The notes: generated by a model not told the origin, from the sequence alone. A stretch of DNA of 64,000 nt from Chitinophaga pinensis (GCF_007896845.1 NZ_VOHS01000008.1:186001-250000), one strand, 5' to 3'; positions 24,499-33,597 are shown, numbered from the stretch's first letter. Translations and numbers: made by a program.

Positions 24499-25578
24499 AT
24501 GAATATGAGGGCTTCATTATTAAGAGCAGGGTTATTTACTGCTATATTATTTTCTTCTGTAATAACTGCGTCCGCACAGGATGCAAAGGAATTATATACG
24601 ACAGCGACAGGATTTATACGTGATGGTGATTATTCCAACGCTATTCTGGTATTAAACCAGGCACTGCAACAGGAACCTGATAATATAGACTTTAAAAAAC
24701 AGCTCGGCTTTGCATATTATCTCCAGGGAGATATGAATAAAGCAAAAAATATCATTGAACCCATTCTCAATAAAAAAGAAGCAGACGAGCAAACTTTCCA
24801 GATCGCGGGTAACATTTATCAGTCCCGTCAGGAATGGAAAACAGCACAGAAGCTGTATGAAAAAGCTCTGCGTAAGTTTCCGGAAAGCGGAGAACTGTAT
24901 AATGATAACGGACAGTTGCTCATGTTCCTCAAAGTATTTGAAGGAGGTATGGGTAGCTATCTGAAAGGTATTGAGAAAGCACCCAACTTCTCCGGCAACT
25001 ACTACAATGCCATTAAAGCTTATGTGTATATGAACAACCCGGTTTGGGTAATCATATATGGGGAAATATTTGTCAATCTGGAAAGTTATACCGCGCGTAC
25101 CGCAGAAGTCAGAACATTGCTGCTGGATGCCTATAAATCGTTATACAACGATCCTGCTCAGCTTAATAAAGCTATCGAAGACGAAAACGAAAATAAAAAC
25201 AGGAAGAAGGCAGTAGCTGATTTTGCGCTTGCATTCAAAGCGTCTATGGGTAAACAGCTCAGTGTCGTAATGGCCGGTATAGATCCGGAGACCCTCATTA
25301 TGCTGCGTACCCGCTTCCTGCTGGACTGGTACAACTTTTCCGGTCTGCGTTTTCCATATGCACTTTTCGATTATCAGCGTACCCTCCTGAAACAGGGCAT
25401 GTTTGAAGCATATAACCAATGGATGTTTGGTCCTGTAGCTAATCAGCCGGCATACAGAGCCTGGACAACCATGCACAAAGCAGAATACGATACTTTTTTA
25501 CAATATCAGCGTAATCACCCACTGAAGTTAAGAGCGGATGAATATTACAACGACAATAAGTTTACGATGGTGAGGTGA
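24499..25578 (+). CDS. Exported tetratricopeptide-repeat protein
   Basis: I start at ATG 24499 because it leads directly into a signal peptide (MRASLLRAGLFTAILFSSVI then TASAQ). The product of 359 aa has three or more TPR-like helix pairs between residues 30 and 160 (for example ATGFIRDGDYSNAILVLNQA and NIYQSRQEWKTAQKLYEKAL). The C-terminal half is helical with no domain I can name. It is presumably periplasmic or lipid-bilayer associated and mediates protein contacts. It is followed by paaN after 42 nt, but no functional link is evident. Confidence 0.8.
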   Translation: MNMRASLLRAGLFTAILFSSVITASAQDAKELYTTATGFIRDGDYSNAILVLNQALQQEPDNIDFKKQLGFAYYLQGDMNKAKNIIEPILNKKEADEQTFQIAGNIYQSRQEWKTAQKLYEKALRKFPESGELYNDNGQLLMFLKVFEGGMGSYLKGIEKAPNFSGNYYNAIKAYVYMNNPVWVIIYGEIFVNLESYTARTAEVRTLLLDAYKSLYNDPAQLNKAIEDENENKNRKKAVADFALAFKASMGKQLSVVMAGIDPETLIMLRTRFLLDWYNFSGLRFPYALFDYQRTLLKQGMFEAYNQWMFGPVANQPAYRAWTTMHKAEYDTFLQYQRNHPLKLRADEYYNDNKFTMVR

Positions 25579-25620
25579 GGTGATTGAGCCAATCAGGTAA
25601 TCAATTCTCAAATTCCACAT

Positions 25621-27279
25621 ATGTTTAACATCAAACACCAAAACACAATTGAGAAAGCCGTAAAGGCGAATCATGAACGGGCTTTCTATTCACAGTACCC
25701 GGAACACCCCAAAGCCTATGGTGAAAATGCAGCAGAGCAGGGCGAGACCCGCTATAAAGCACTGTTGCAACAACCCTTTAAGCAATTACTGCAGGCAGGA
25801 GAAACTTCCTGGGCAGGAGAAGAAGTGTCTCCTTATACACAGGAAGCATTGGGCATTACCTACCCGATCTTCTCTCCGGACGAACTGGTTCATCGTGCTA
25901 TTGCGGCAGCACCTCAATGGCGTAATACCACTGTAGACGTACGTGCCGACATACTTGTAGAAACACTGGAAGCGGTCAAAGAACGCTTCTTTGATATTGC
26001 CTACGCGACGATGCATACCACCGGACAGAGCTTTATGATGAGCTTTCAGGCTTCCGGCCCGCATGCCAATGACAGAGCACTTGAAGCAATTGCCATGGGA
26101 TATCACGAAGGCAGCCGTTATCCGGCATCCCTGATGTGGGAAAAGCCAATGGGTAAAACCTCCCTGCAGCTGAAAAAGAATTTCCGGGCCATCCCTAAAG
26201 GTGTAGGTCTGGTGATAGGTTGTTCCACCTTCCCTGTCTGGAACTCATTACCGGGCATTTATGCGGATCTGGTAACAGGTAACCCGGTCATTGTAAAACC
26301 TCATCCGAAAGCTATTCTCCCGATTGCCATTGTCGTAGCTGCCATCCAGCAGGTATTACAGGAGAAAGGCTTCAGCCCTTCCCTTTGTCAGCTGGCAGCG
26401 GATACTTCAACAGAGCTTATTACAAAAACCCTGTGTGAGCATCCGGGCATTCAGCTGATTGACTATACCGGCGGCAGTGCCTTTGGTAATTATGTGGAGT
26501 CATTGAAAAACAAGACTGTATTCACTGAAAAAGCAGGTGTCAACTCTGTTATCATCGACAGTGTGGCCGACATAGATGCTGTTATGCAGAATCTGGCTTT
26601 CTCCGTGTCATTATATTCAGGACAGATGTGTACTGCTCCGCAAAATTTCTTTATTCCTGCGGAAGGCATTACAACCAGCAATGGTAAACTTTCCTTCGAT
26701 GAGGTAGTACAGAAATTCAGGGATGCAGTTGTAAGCCTCGTAAACAACCCTAAAATGGGAGCAGGTACACTTGGCGCCCTGCAGAACGAAAACACCCTGG
26801 AAAGGGCGCATAATGCGGGCAAACTGGGTGCAAAAGTTATCCTAGAAGGACAACCACTGGTTAATGAAGAGTTTACCCATGCCCGTGGTTGCACACCATC
26901 AATACTGGAAGTCAGCAGCAACGATAAACATATCTTCGAACAGGAATTATTTGGCCCGGTTTTGTTGCTGATTAAAACAAAGGATACCAATGAATCCATA
27001 CAGCTGGCCCGGCAAATGGCGCAGCAACATGGTGCGATCACCTGCGCGGCCTATACCACCAGTCCCGAAATGAAAGAGAAGATCACCGACGAGATGAATG
27101 GGGTATTTACACCTGTATCCTTTAACTTTACCGGATTCATCTGGGTAAACCAGCATGCGGCATTTTCTGATTTTCATGTGACAGGAGGCAACCCTGCCGG
27201 AAATGCCAGTTTCACTAATCCGGAATTTATCCTGCGTCGGTTCGTATGGGTAGGAAACCGGGAAGTGGCCGGAAGCTGA
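25621..27279 (+). CDS. paaN: PaaN-type aldehyde dehydrogenase (phenylacetate degradation family)
   Basis: A 552-aa aldehyde dehydrogenase superfamily protein of the PaaN type. Visible are the NAD-binding and substrate stretch GVGLVIGCSTFPVWNSLPG (195-213), NPVIVKPHPKA (221-231), the catalytic Glu303 in FTEKAG and catalytic Cys337 in YSGQMCTAP. In phenylacetate breakdown the related enzyme oxidises the ring-opened semialdehyde. No other paa gene is in the window, so the pathway assignment rests on family similarity only. A YceI lipoprotein gene starts 15 nt after it and is probably cotranscribed. Confidence 0.85.
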   Translation: MFNIKHQNTIEKAVKANHERAFYSQYPEHPKAYGENAAEQGETRYKALLQQPFKQLLQAGETSWAGEEVSPYTQEALGITYPIFSPDELVHRAIAAAPQWRNTTVDVRADILVETLEAVKERFFDIAYATMHTTGQSFMMSFQASGPHANDRALEAIAMGYHEGSRYPASLMWEKPMGKTSLQLKKNFRAIPKGVGLVIGCSTFPVWNSLPGIYADLVTGNPVIVKPHPKAILPIAIVVAAIQQVLQEKGFSPSLCQLAADTSTELITKTLCEHPGIQLIDYTGGSAFGNYVESLKNKTVFTEKAGVNSVIIDSVADIDAVMQNLAFSVSLYSGQMCTAPQNFFIPAEGITTSNGKLSFDEVVQKFRDAVVSLVNNPKMGAGTLGALQNENTLERAHNAGKLGAKVILEGQPLVNEEFTHARGCTPSILEVSSNDKHIFEQELFGPVLLLIKTKDTNESIQLARQMAQQHGAITCAAYTTSPEMKEKITDEMNGVFTPVSFNFTGFIWVNQHAAFSDFHVTGGNPAGNASFTNPEFILRRFVWVGNREVAGS

Positions 27280-27294
27280 CGGAATAATTTGTTT

Positions 27295-27957
27295 ATGAAA
27301 TATATACTTTCTATCATGCTGATCGCCTTGCTGGCAGCCTGTGAACAGGCTCCGAAAGCTGACAAGGCGACCATTACAGAGGCTCACCCGGTAAAAGAGG
27401 GAAAAGGAAGCCCATACCTGGTTGACACCGCTAACAGCGAATTACGCTGGATAGGCACCAAGCCTACCGGCAAACACACCGGCCGTTTTACACTGCAGGA
27501 AGGGAAGTTATTGGTAAAAGATACCGCCATCACCGGTGGTAATATCATAATCCGTATGAACTCCCTTGAAAATATCGACCTGTCAAAATCAGATACTTCT
27601 CTGAAACGTAAACTGGAAGATGAGTTAAAAGGTCCGCTGTTCTTTGATGTGGCACAATTCCCGGTGGCCACTTTCGAGATCACCAATGTGAGCGACTTTA
27701 CACCTTCTGTAGGCAATGAGGTATTGATGAAGAACGCCAATTATACAGTACAGGGTAATCTGACGATCAAGAATATCACGAAGAATATCTCCTTTCCTGC
27801 TATTATCAGGTTTGAAAATGGGACTATCACAGCCATGGCTAATTTCAATATTGACAGAACACTGTGGGGTATGACCTATAGGGCCGATAAATCCATGCAG
27901 GATAAACTGATCAATTCAGTGGTAAATCTTGAGTTCAGGATCACTGCCGCGAGATAA
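27295..27957 (+). CDS. YceI family lipoprotein
   Basis: A 220-aa exported protein. The start at ATG 27295 gives MKYILSIMLIALLAACEQA with lipobox LLAAC; an upstream TTG is in frame. The mature part is the YceI lipocalin-like beta-barrel: YLVDTANSELRWIGTKPTGK, then MNSLENIDL, KNITKNISFPA and the closing INSVVNLEFRI. YceI proteins bind isoprenoid or amphiphilic ligands in the periplasm. It is probably cotranscribed with paaN. Confidence 0.92.
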   Translation: MKYILSIMLIALLAACEQAPKADKATITEAHPVKEGKGSPYLVDTANSELRWIGTKPTGKHTGRFTLQEGKLLVKDTAITGGNIIIRMNSLENIDLSKSDTSLKRKLEDELKGPLFFDVAQFPVATFEITNVSDFTPSVGNEVLMKNANYTVQGNLTIKNITKNISFPAIIRFENGTITAMANFNIDRTLWGMTYRADKSMQDKLINSVVNLEFRITAAR

Positions 27958-27971
27958 TATATCCGCTGTAT

Positions 27972-28033
27972 AAGCATAAAATAAAAGGAGGCTGTCCGCC
28001 ATAAGGTAGACAGCCTCCTTTTATTTTATGCTT
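27972..28033. terminator. Long bidirectional terminator, 25-bp perfect stem
   Basis: The arms 27972-27996 and 28009-28033 are perfect reverse complements. A GC-rich core GGAGGCTGTC / GACAGCCTCC is flanked by A-rich and T-rich parts on each side. It lies between two converging genes (yceI-like and the beta-lactamase-fold hydrolase). Confidence 0.93.
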
Positions 28034-28045
28034 TTTATTACCTGA

Positions 28046-29857
28046 TTATTTCTTCTTATCTGCTTTAAAGCGGCCATTCGGTTGTATAGAAGTCAGTGAC
28101 ACTACATCACCTTTATCATTCACACTGAATTCTACTGTAAAGCCCTTCACTTCCTTCAAGGCGAACTTGTTTTTATCAACAGGTACTAATGTAAAGTCCA
28201 TTTGTCCGGGTACATTCATCATCAGCTGGTCCTCTCCTTTTATATGTACCGTTGCCTCCATTCCTCCGAAAGAATAGACGCCGAGGTATTTCTCCAAAGC
28301 GGCTTTTCCAAGTGGTGCTATCTTAGGTGTTCTGCTAAAATGTACCGCATCTTTTACACCCAGATCAATCTCGGATTCACTGATATCACCGTTCATATCT
28401 GCATTGAATTTGATCTTTGAACCCGGTGCAGTGGTATCAATGCCGGTGTATTTATCTACCTCATATGTTTGAAAAATATCAAAAGCCACATGCTTCAGGT
28501 AATTCTTTTCCTGCGGGATCAAAGCAAATAAAGAGTCGTTCTGAATAACGACCTCATAACTGCCAAATGATTTACTGACATAAACGCCTGTATAGTCACT
28601 CAGGCTACGGATCACACCTGCTCCCTTCACTTTCGCTGTATCTTTACTTTCCTGCCCTTTTTTATCCATGGCTAATTGAGCCGCTCTCTTTTTCAGCATG
28701 GAATCTGTCAGGGCATAGTATTTCAATCCAAGCAGTCTGTCAGAAAAGAGGTTCCTGACCAACATAGGTACCGGAGAACCATTCTGATTAGCCAGTACGA
28801 TAATACCAATACTATCTGAAGGATAGAAACAGGTGCTGGCAGTAAATCCGTCGATATTGCCACCATGCTCTACCTGATAGTGTCCACGATAAGAAGAGAT
28901 CATCCATCCCAGACCGTAGTCGCTGCCATGTACTTCCGGCTGATCTTTTCCCGGTCTTCCACCTCCCATTGCCATTTGTGCGCTTTGTGCCTCGCTGACA
29001 TAGGCAGCTGGTATTACCTGCTTACCATTATATTTTCCTCCATTGATCCATGCAGATACCCAGTGTGCCATATCACTGACACTACTGTTGATACTACCCG
29101 CGGGAGCGATGATCTGAATATCTTTATAGTCTGTTTTGGTGATGGCCGTGTCTTTGGTTACCTTATATCCCACTGCTGCATCTTCTACTTTAAAACCATC
29201 AATACCAGTTGAGGAGTGCGTCATACCCAGACTGTCAAAGAAGCGGAGCTTCATATTTTCTTCCCAGCTTTTACCCGTCAGCTTCTCTGCCACTGAGCCC
29301 TGAGCCATAAACATAAAGTTGTTATACTGCCATTTGTAACGCAATGGCTCATTAGGCTCCATAAAACGAATGCGGTATAAGAGAGAATCCCGTGTAGGTG
29401 CGCCGAACAGATACCATGAATAGTCATAACGGGAAAGACCGGTACGATGGCTCATCATATCCCGCAGGGTGATATGTGCATTCATATCATCATTGTAGAA
29501 TACGAGTTCAGGGAGGTAATTACGTACAGGGGTTTCAAAATCCAGTTTTCCCTCTTCTCTTAACACGCCGAGTAATGCAGAAGTGAATGCTTTGGAACAG
29601 GAACCTATCGCAAATACAGTATTAGGGGTCACCGGTAGTTTTTTCTCATAATCCCGGTAGCCAAAACCTTTGGTATAGATCACCTTGTCTTTCTCCACAA
29701 CAGCAACAGCCACACCAGCGGCATGCCAGTCATGCAACATTTTCTCTACGATCTTATCAACGCCGGCAAGACGCTGCAATTGTTTGTCATTTGATTGTGC
29801 ACTGACACGCAGAACGGCGATCAGCAGAAGACACAGATACAGGCTAACTTTTCTCAT
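28046..29857 (-). CDS. Serine hydrolase, beta-lactamase (class C / PBP4*) fold, with DUF3471 C-terminus
   Basis: A 603-aa exported protein with signal peptide (LYLCLLLIAVLRVSAQ). The N-terminal beta-lactamase-type domain has the active-site motif SCSK (Ser86, Lys89), a Tyr-x-Asn motif in KWQYNNFMF, and HGGN (in QVEHGGNIDG) in place of KTG. The C-terminal 170 residues form a DUF3471-like beta-barrel. This design is shared by D-aminopeptidases, esterases and penicillin-binding-like proteins; actual antibiotic hydrolysis is unlikely. It is a single gene between terminator and the HxlR regulator. Confidence 0.88.
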   Translation of the reverse strand: MRKVSLYLCLLLIAVLRVSAQSNDKQLQRLAGVDKIVEKMLHDWHAAGVAVAVVEKDKVIYTKGFGYRDYEKKLPVTPNTVFAIGSCSKAFTSALLGVLREEGKLDFETPVRNYLPELVFYNDDMNAHITLRDMMSHRTGLSRYDYSWYLFGAPTRDSLLYRIRFMEPNEPLRYKWQYNNFMFMAQGSVAEKLTGKSWEENMKLRFFDSLGMTHSSTGIDGFKVEDAAVGYKVTKDTAITKTDYKDIQIIAPAGSINSSVSDMAHWVSAWINGGKYNGKQVIPAAYVSEAQSAQMAMGGGRPGKDQPEVHGSDYGLGWMISSYRGHYQVEHGGNIDGFTASTCFYPSDSIGIIVLANQNGSPVPMLVRNLFSDRLLGLKYYALTDSMLKKRAAQLAMDKKGQESKDTAKVKGAGVIRSLSDYTGVYVSKSFGSYEVVIQNDSLFALIPQEKNYLKHVAFDIFQTYEVDKYTGIDTTAPGSKIKFNADMNGDISESEIDLGVKDAVHFSRTPKIAPLGKAALEKYLGVYSFGGMEATVHIKGEDQLMMNVPGQMDFTLVPVDKNKFALKEVKGFTVEFSVNDKGDVVSLTSIQPNGRFKADKKK

Positions 29858-29930
29858 GTTGGGAATTTAGTAAGCCAAGATACAAAACTTACTTAAAACC
29901 CACAGTTCTTCATAACGTGGAACATTGCTT

Positions 29931-30308
29931 TCAGGCGGTGACAGCTTTCTCTTCTTTCTCTTCGTATATCAGGCTTGAGAAATCGCACAGTTTAGACAAC
30001 AGATTACATAATTCCACACCATGTTCCGTTAACGCATAAGTCACCTTAGGCGGCATACCCGGAAACTGATGACGGGTGATCAGTCCTGTTTTCTCCAATG
30101 TTTTAAGCCTGTCAGACAGAATATGATCTGTAATATAAGCCAGCTCTTCCCTGATACCGGAAAAACGATTATTACCTTCCTCAATGCAAAAGAGGACGTC
30201 TGTGGTCCAGCGTCTGCTCATGGTGAACAATAGCTCGTTCAGAGGACATTTGCTTTCCAGGTAAGACTGGTTCTGATAGTTAGATGAATTGGTTTTTCTT
30301 TCTGCCAT
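29931..30308 (-). CDS. HxlR family transcriptional regulator
   Basis: A 125-aa winged-helix protein of the HxlR/MarR-like type. The ATG at 30308 (MAERKTNSSNYQNQSYLES) is preferred to a GTG at 30317. CPLNELLFTMSRRWTTDVLF and FSGIREELAYITDHILSDRL (recognition helix) and the wing VTYALTEHG are typical. Many HxlR proteins have a redox- or aldehyde-sensing Cys at the start of helix 1, and Cys is present here in KCPLNEL. It is divergent from an alpha/beta hydrolase gene that it probably controls. Confidence 0.92.
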   Translation of the reverse strand: MAERKTNSSNYQNQSYLESKCPLNELLFTMSRRWTTDVLFCIEEGNNRFSGIREELAYITDHILSDRLKTLEKTGLITRHQFPGMPPKVTYALTEHGVELCNLLSKLCDFSSLIYEEKEEKAVTA

Positions 30309-30334
30309 ATACAACACGTTTTTGTCGATAGACT

Positions 30335-30364
30335 CAAATTACTGCTATTGCCTTAGATGTCAAA
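30335..30364 (-). promoter_or_regulatory. Promoter of the HxlR gene
   Basis: On the minus strand TTTG (complement of 30361-30364), 19-nt spacer, then TAATTTG (complement of 30335-30341), a near match to TAnnTTTG lacking one base. It lies 27 nt upstream of the ATG. Confidence 0.5.
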
Positions 30365-30448
30365 GCAGTTTGGGATGGATGGCTTGGCCCCTTACCCATT
30401 TTAATAGTACCGGATCATATCAGGTTCCATTCATATCTTTACGCCGCA

Positions 30449-30465
30449 GGAACATTACATGTTCC
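30449..30465. promoter_or_regulatory. Palindromic operator in the HxlR-hydrolase intergenic region
   Basis: GGAACAT-TAC-ATGTTCC, a perfect 7-bp inverted repeat with a 3-bp spacer, 13 nt before the hydrolase ATG. A -7-like TATCTTTA at 30434-30441 is just upstream, so a protein bound here would cover the transcription start. The size fits a winged-helix dimer such as HxlR. Confidence 0.5.
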
Positions 30466-30478
30466 ACAAAAAGTACAT

Positions 30479-31609
30479 ATGGTCCGTTTAGTCTTCATCA
30501 TCATCGCTTTTCTGGTCTCCCTGCTGTCCGTTTTCCGAGCGCCTACCTATCACCTATGGATGCTGGCGATCGGCGTCGCTGAATTCGCATGGGTATTTAT
30601 CACTATTACCTTTGTATTACTGGTTACAGGACTATATCCCGGCAGATTTCAGCTGGCAGGTACACTGATCGGGATAGCGGCACTCCTGCTGTACATCTCT
30701 CCCATTATCAGGGCGTATTTCATTGCCAGAGATCTTCCTGCAGCGATGGATAAAGCTTTGGATGAACAGGATGATGAAGCCGGCCGGACAGTTCCTTTCA
30801 GTCTTATTACGATGCTGACCGACTATCCACAGCCAAAGGTCACAGCAAAAACATATGCCTACCGTACAGACAACTTAACCTCTTCCTCACTGGACTTCTA
30901 TCCCGCGCAACAGTCCGGACTCCGGCCCTGTGTCGTTGTCGTACATGGAGGTTCGTGGAGCAGCGGAGACAGTAAGCAGCTGCCGGAACTGAACAGCTAT
31001 CTGGCACATGCCGGATACCATGTCGTTTCTATGAATTACAGACTGGCCCCGGCCTTCCTTTGCCCAGCTCCTATTGAAGATGTATATGCAGCAATGGATT
31101 ACCTGCGTGCGCATGCCTCCGAATTCCAGATCGACACAGACAATTTCGTATTGTTAGGCCGTTCTGCAGGCGCGCAAATAGCGCTGTTAGCAGCTTACCG
31201 GCAACAGGTACCCGGTCTGAAAGCTGTAGTTGACTTTTATGGCCCGGCAGATATGGTATGGGGTTACTCCCTCCCCGCCAATCCGCTGGTCATGGACTCC
31301 CGTAAAGTATTAGAAAACTATCTGGGAGGAACCTATGGGGCAGTACCGGGCAACTATGCAGCCAGTTCCCCGATCGAATTTGCAGATAAACATGCCGTTC
31401 CTACGCTTATCATCCACGGCGCAAATGATGCATTGGTTGCCTATGAGCATAGCACCCGTCTCAATAAGAAATTGACAGATAATGGCGTCAAACACTTTTT
31501 CCTTGCATTGCCATGGGCTACGCATGGTTTTGACTATAATCTGAAAGGTCCCGGCGGACAACTTTCTACCTATGCGATAGAGCGCTTTTTACATAACGTT
31601 ACTCAATAA
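30479..31609 (+). CDS. Membrane-anchored alpha/beta hydrolase (esterase/acylhydrolase)
   Basis: A 376-aa protein with three hydrophobic N-terminal segments (about 1-20, 28-50, 58-82), then a BD-FAE/carboxylesterase-type hydrolase domain. Active-site features are the oxyanion HGGSW (near 157), nucleophile motif GRSAG (near 226), Asp in HGANDAL and His in WATHGFD. It likely hydrolyses an ester with the catalytic domain on one face of the inner membrane; the substrate is not known. It is divergent from the HxlR regulator and ends in a terminator. Confidence 0.88.
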   Translation: MVRLVFIIIAFLVSLLSVFRAPTYHLWMLAIGVAEFAWVFITITFVLLVTGLYPGRFQLAGTLIGIAALLLYISPIIRAYFIARDLPAAMDKALDEQDDEAGRTVPFSLITMLTDYPQPKVTAKTYAYRTDNLTSSSLDFYPAQQSGLRPCVVVVHGGSWSSGDSKQLPELNSYLAHAGYHVVSMNYRLAPAFLCPAPIEDVYAAMDYLRAHASEFQIDTDNFVLLGRSAGAQIALLAAYRQQVPGLKAVVDFYGPADMVWGYSLPANPLVMDSRKVLENYLGGTYGAVPGNYAASSPIEFADKHAVPTLIIHGANDALVAYEHSTRLNKKLTDNGVKHFFLALPWATHGFDYNLKGPGGQLSTYAIERFLHNVTQ

Positions 31610-31617
31610 TATTAAGG

Positions 31618-31641
31618 AACCGGGGAGACCCGGTTTTTTTT
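31618..31641 (+). terminator. Intrinsic terminator
   Basis: AACCGGG-GAGA-CCCGGTT followed by a run of T. Confidence 0.88.
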
Positions 31642-31684
31642 ATGGAGATCTATGGATTCCGGTATTTTTATGCATCCTGTAGTT

Positions 31685-32413
31685 ATGAAAAAGAAAAATC
31701 CCTTTACGCTGCATATTCCCCAGCCATGTGCTGAGAACTGGAACCAGATGACGCCAAATGAAAAAGGGCGCTTCTGTCAACACTGTCAGAAAACAGTGAT
31801 TGACTTTTCAAACATGAGTGATCATGAGGTAGCCAATATTGTGAATCGTTCAAAAGAGCAGATCTGTGGACGTTTGCATGTTTCACAGCTTAACAGGGAA
31901 ATATATACAGCTGAAAAAAATGCGCCGTGGATGAAAATTGCGGCCATGTTATCAGCACTGACATTAACAGCGCCAGCGGTAAGTGCAAAGCATACGGCAG
32001 TGGAGAAGATACAGGTTAACAACAGAGAAGAAGATAATATACGCCTGCCCTGCGATTCCATCCCTGTTATCACGGGCAGAGTAACGGACAGCACAAATTT
32101 CCCTATCCCCGCAGCGAATATTATTATTGAAAAAACGTCGCATGGCGTTATAAGTGACAACGATGGTAAGTTCAGGTTGAGTGCCTTTACAGAAGCAAAA
32201 GATACAACCATTGTCATCCGGATTACAAGCCTTGGATATCTACCCAAAGAGATCCCGATTTCATTGCATGCAATACCAAAAGATCTGGTAGTTATACTTG
32301 AACCCGCGTACCTGTCTGATGAACAAGGCGTCATAGCCGGAGGTATCAGTACCTGCAGACCGCTTAATGCCTGGAGAAGGTTAAAATATAAGATAGGTTC
32401 TTTGTTTCATTAG
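31685..32413 (+). CDS. Cys-motif N-terminal domain with carboxypeptidase-regulatory-like domain
   Basis: Starting at ATG 31685, the 242-aa product opens with a compact domain PQPCAENWNQMTPNEKGRFC, then CQHCQK-type CxxC, DFSNMSD, and CGRLHVSQL. The four cysteines are spaced as in a small zinc site (inference). A hydrophobic segment follows near 80-100 (WMKIAAMLSALTLTAPAVSA), then a CarboxypepD_reg-like beta domain (ITGRVTDSTNFPIPAANIII). The layout puts the Cys domain in the cytoplasm and the beta domain outside. The same N-terminal module occurs in the next gene. The function is unknown. Confidence 0.78.
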   Translation: MKKKNPFTLHIPQPCAENWNQMTPNEKGRFCQHCQKTVIDFSNMSDHEVANIVNRSKEQICGRLHVSQLNREIYTAEKNAPWMKIAAMLSALTLTAPAVSAKHTAVEKIQVNNREEDNIRLPCDSIPVITGRVTDSTNFPIPAANIIIEKTSHGVISDNDGKFRLSAFTEAKDTTIVIRITSLGYLPKEIPISLHAIPKDLVVILEPAYLSDEQGVIAGGISTCRPLNAWRRLKYKIGSLFH

Positions 32414-32470
32414 TAGTAACTTTAAGTAAACCTATTTCTGACGGGTTTACCCCTTATCAAAAGCCCACTT

Positions 32471-33234
32471 ATGAAAAAAGGATTTACAATATCCATCCCC
32501 ACTCCCTGCCATGAATCATGGTCGGATATGACCCCGGTAGAAAAAGGTCGCTTCTGTGAAAGCTGCCAGAAAGCAGTGACGGATTTTACGGTGATGAGCG
32601 ATCAGCAAATAATTGATTTCTTAAAAACACATCCCGGCAATCACTGTGGAAGATTCCTTCCGGATCAGCTAAACACACCAATACAAGCATTATCACAGGA
32701 ACGGCATAGATTTATACCTGCTGCTGTTTTTGCAGGCTTTACGAGCTTACTGGCACTATTTACACAGCAGTCAAAAGCAGCTGCAAAAGAGAAGCAGGTA
32801 ACGATGCAATTCCCGGTTGTTATCGCTCCTGAGGAACAAACAAATCTGATAACAGCAGAAAATGATTCTTCCTCATATATCATCAAAGGAGAACATTCAT
32901 GAGAGAAGGAAGAGAGAAAGACACGCTTATCGCCGCTACCATACGTGTTAATGATACCAATATAGGTACAGTCTCAGATCTGCATGGATATTTCCAGTTG
33001 CAGATTCCGAAGGCTTTATACGCAGGGGAAGTCAGACTGACAATACAGGCACTGGGTATGCAATCAGAGGCAGTCACTGTGCAACTGGATGAAAAGTCTC
33101 TTTCAGAAGAACTGGTTGTGATCATGAAAACGATGGCAACCACCGGACTTATGCTGATTGATAAAAATGGTAAACCTTATCATTCAGATAATAGTCTGCG
33201 TGCCCGCTTACGTCGTCTGTTCAGTCGTCGGTAA
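32471..33234 (+). pseudogene. Second Cys-motif / carboxypeptidase-regulatory protein, split by frameshift
   Basis: The first part (32471-32902, 143 aa) has the same N-terminal module as the gene before it: TPCHESWSDMTPVEKGRFC, CESCQK, DFTVMSD, HCGRFLPDQL, then a membrane segment near 75-92. It stops within a beta-domain opening (SSYIIKG). The second frame (32899-33234) continues that domain (LIAATIRVNDTNIGTVSDLH). The junction is GGAGAACATT at 32888-32897; removal of one GA pair would fuse both into one protein of about 252 aa. The stop and the next ATG overlap as ATGA, so separate translation by coupling is an alternative. Confidence 0.72.
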
Positions 33235-33597
33235 TTATTGTGCGTCAGGAACGAAGTTAAAGTCAACCCCGTCTTTGAAAGTAACATATACACGTCTCCA
33301 TGGCTGATCATCTATCAGTTCCCATTTATGACCTGTACCGTGCGTGTCCATGGCGATCAGGACATCTCCCGGTCTCAGTGTAAACTGTTCCCCGTGATAA
33401 GTTTCAAACAACAGTGTACCGGATAAAGTAATGACATATTGTGTAGTTGGCGCAGGGTGCCAGTCGTAGGTGGAACGGGGAGCTGTTTCATTGAACATAA
33501 TAGAATCTGCCTCTTTCACATCTCTGTGCGTTACGGTGCCAATAGTGAAATGCGAATGTCCGTCTTCTCCGGTGTATAACTTAATTGCTCTGATCAT
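33235..33597 (-). CDS. Cupin domain protein
   Basis: A 120-aa single-domain cupin beta-barrel. The second half shows the usual HGEQFTLRPGDVLIAMDTHGTGHKW with metal-ligand candidates His and Glu, and the first half YDWHPAPTTQYVITLSG. Such proteins bind a metal and a small ligand; the substrate cannot be told. It converges with the preceding plus-strand gene without a gap (stop codons abut at 33234/33235). Confidence 0.85.
   Translation of the reverse strand: MIRAIKLYTGEDGHSHFTIGTVTHRDVKEADSIMFNETAPRSTYDWHPAPTTQYVITLSGTLLFETYHGEQFTLRPGDVLIAMDTHGTGHKWELIDDQPWRRVYVTFKDGVDFNFVPDAQ

Noticed and set aside
26490..27041. 183-aa minus-strand frame opposite paaN
   Set aside because: Low-complexity Ser/Cys-rich text and no family match; a shadow of paaN.
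28046..29857. True class C beta-lactamase (antibiotic resistance)
   Set aside because: Although SxxK and YxN motifs are present, HGGN replaces KTG and a DUF3471 domain follows, as in esterase/peptidase-like members.
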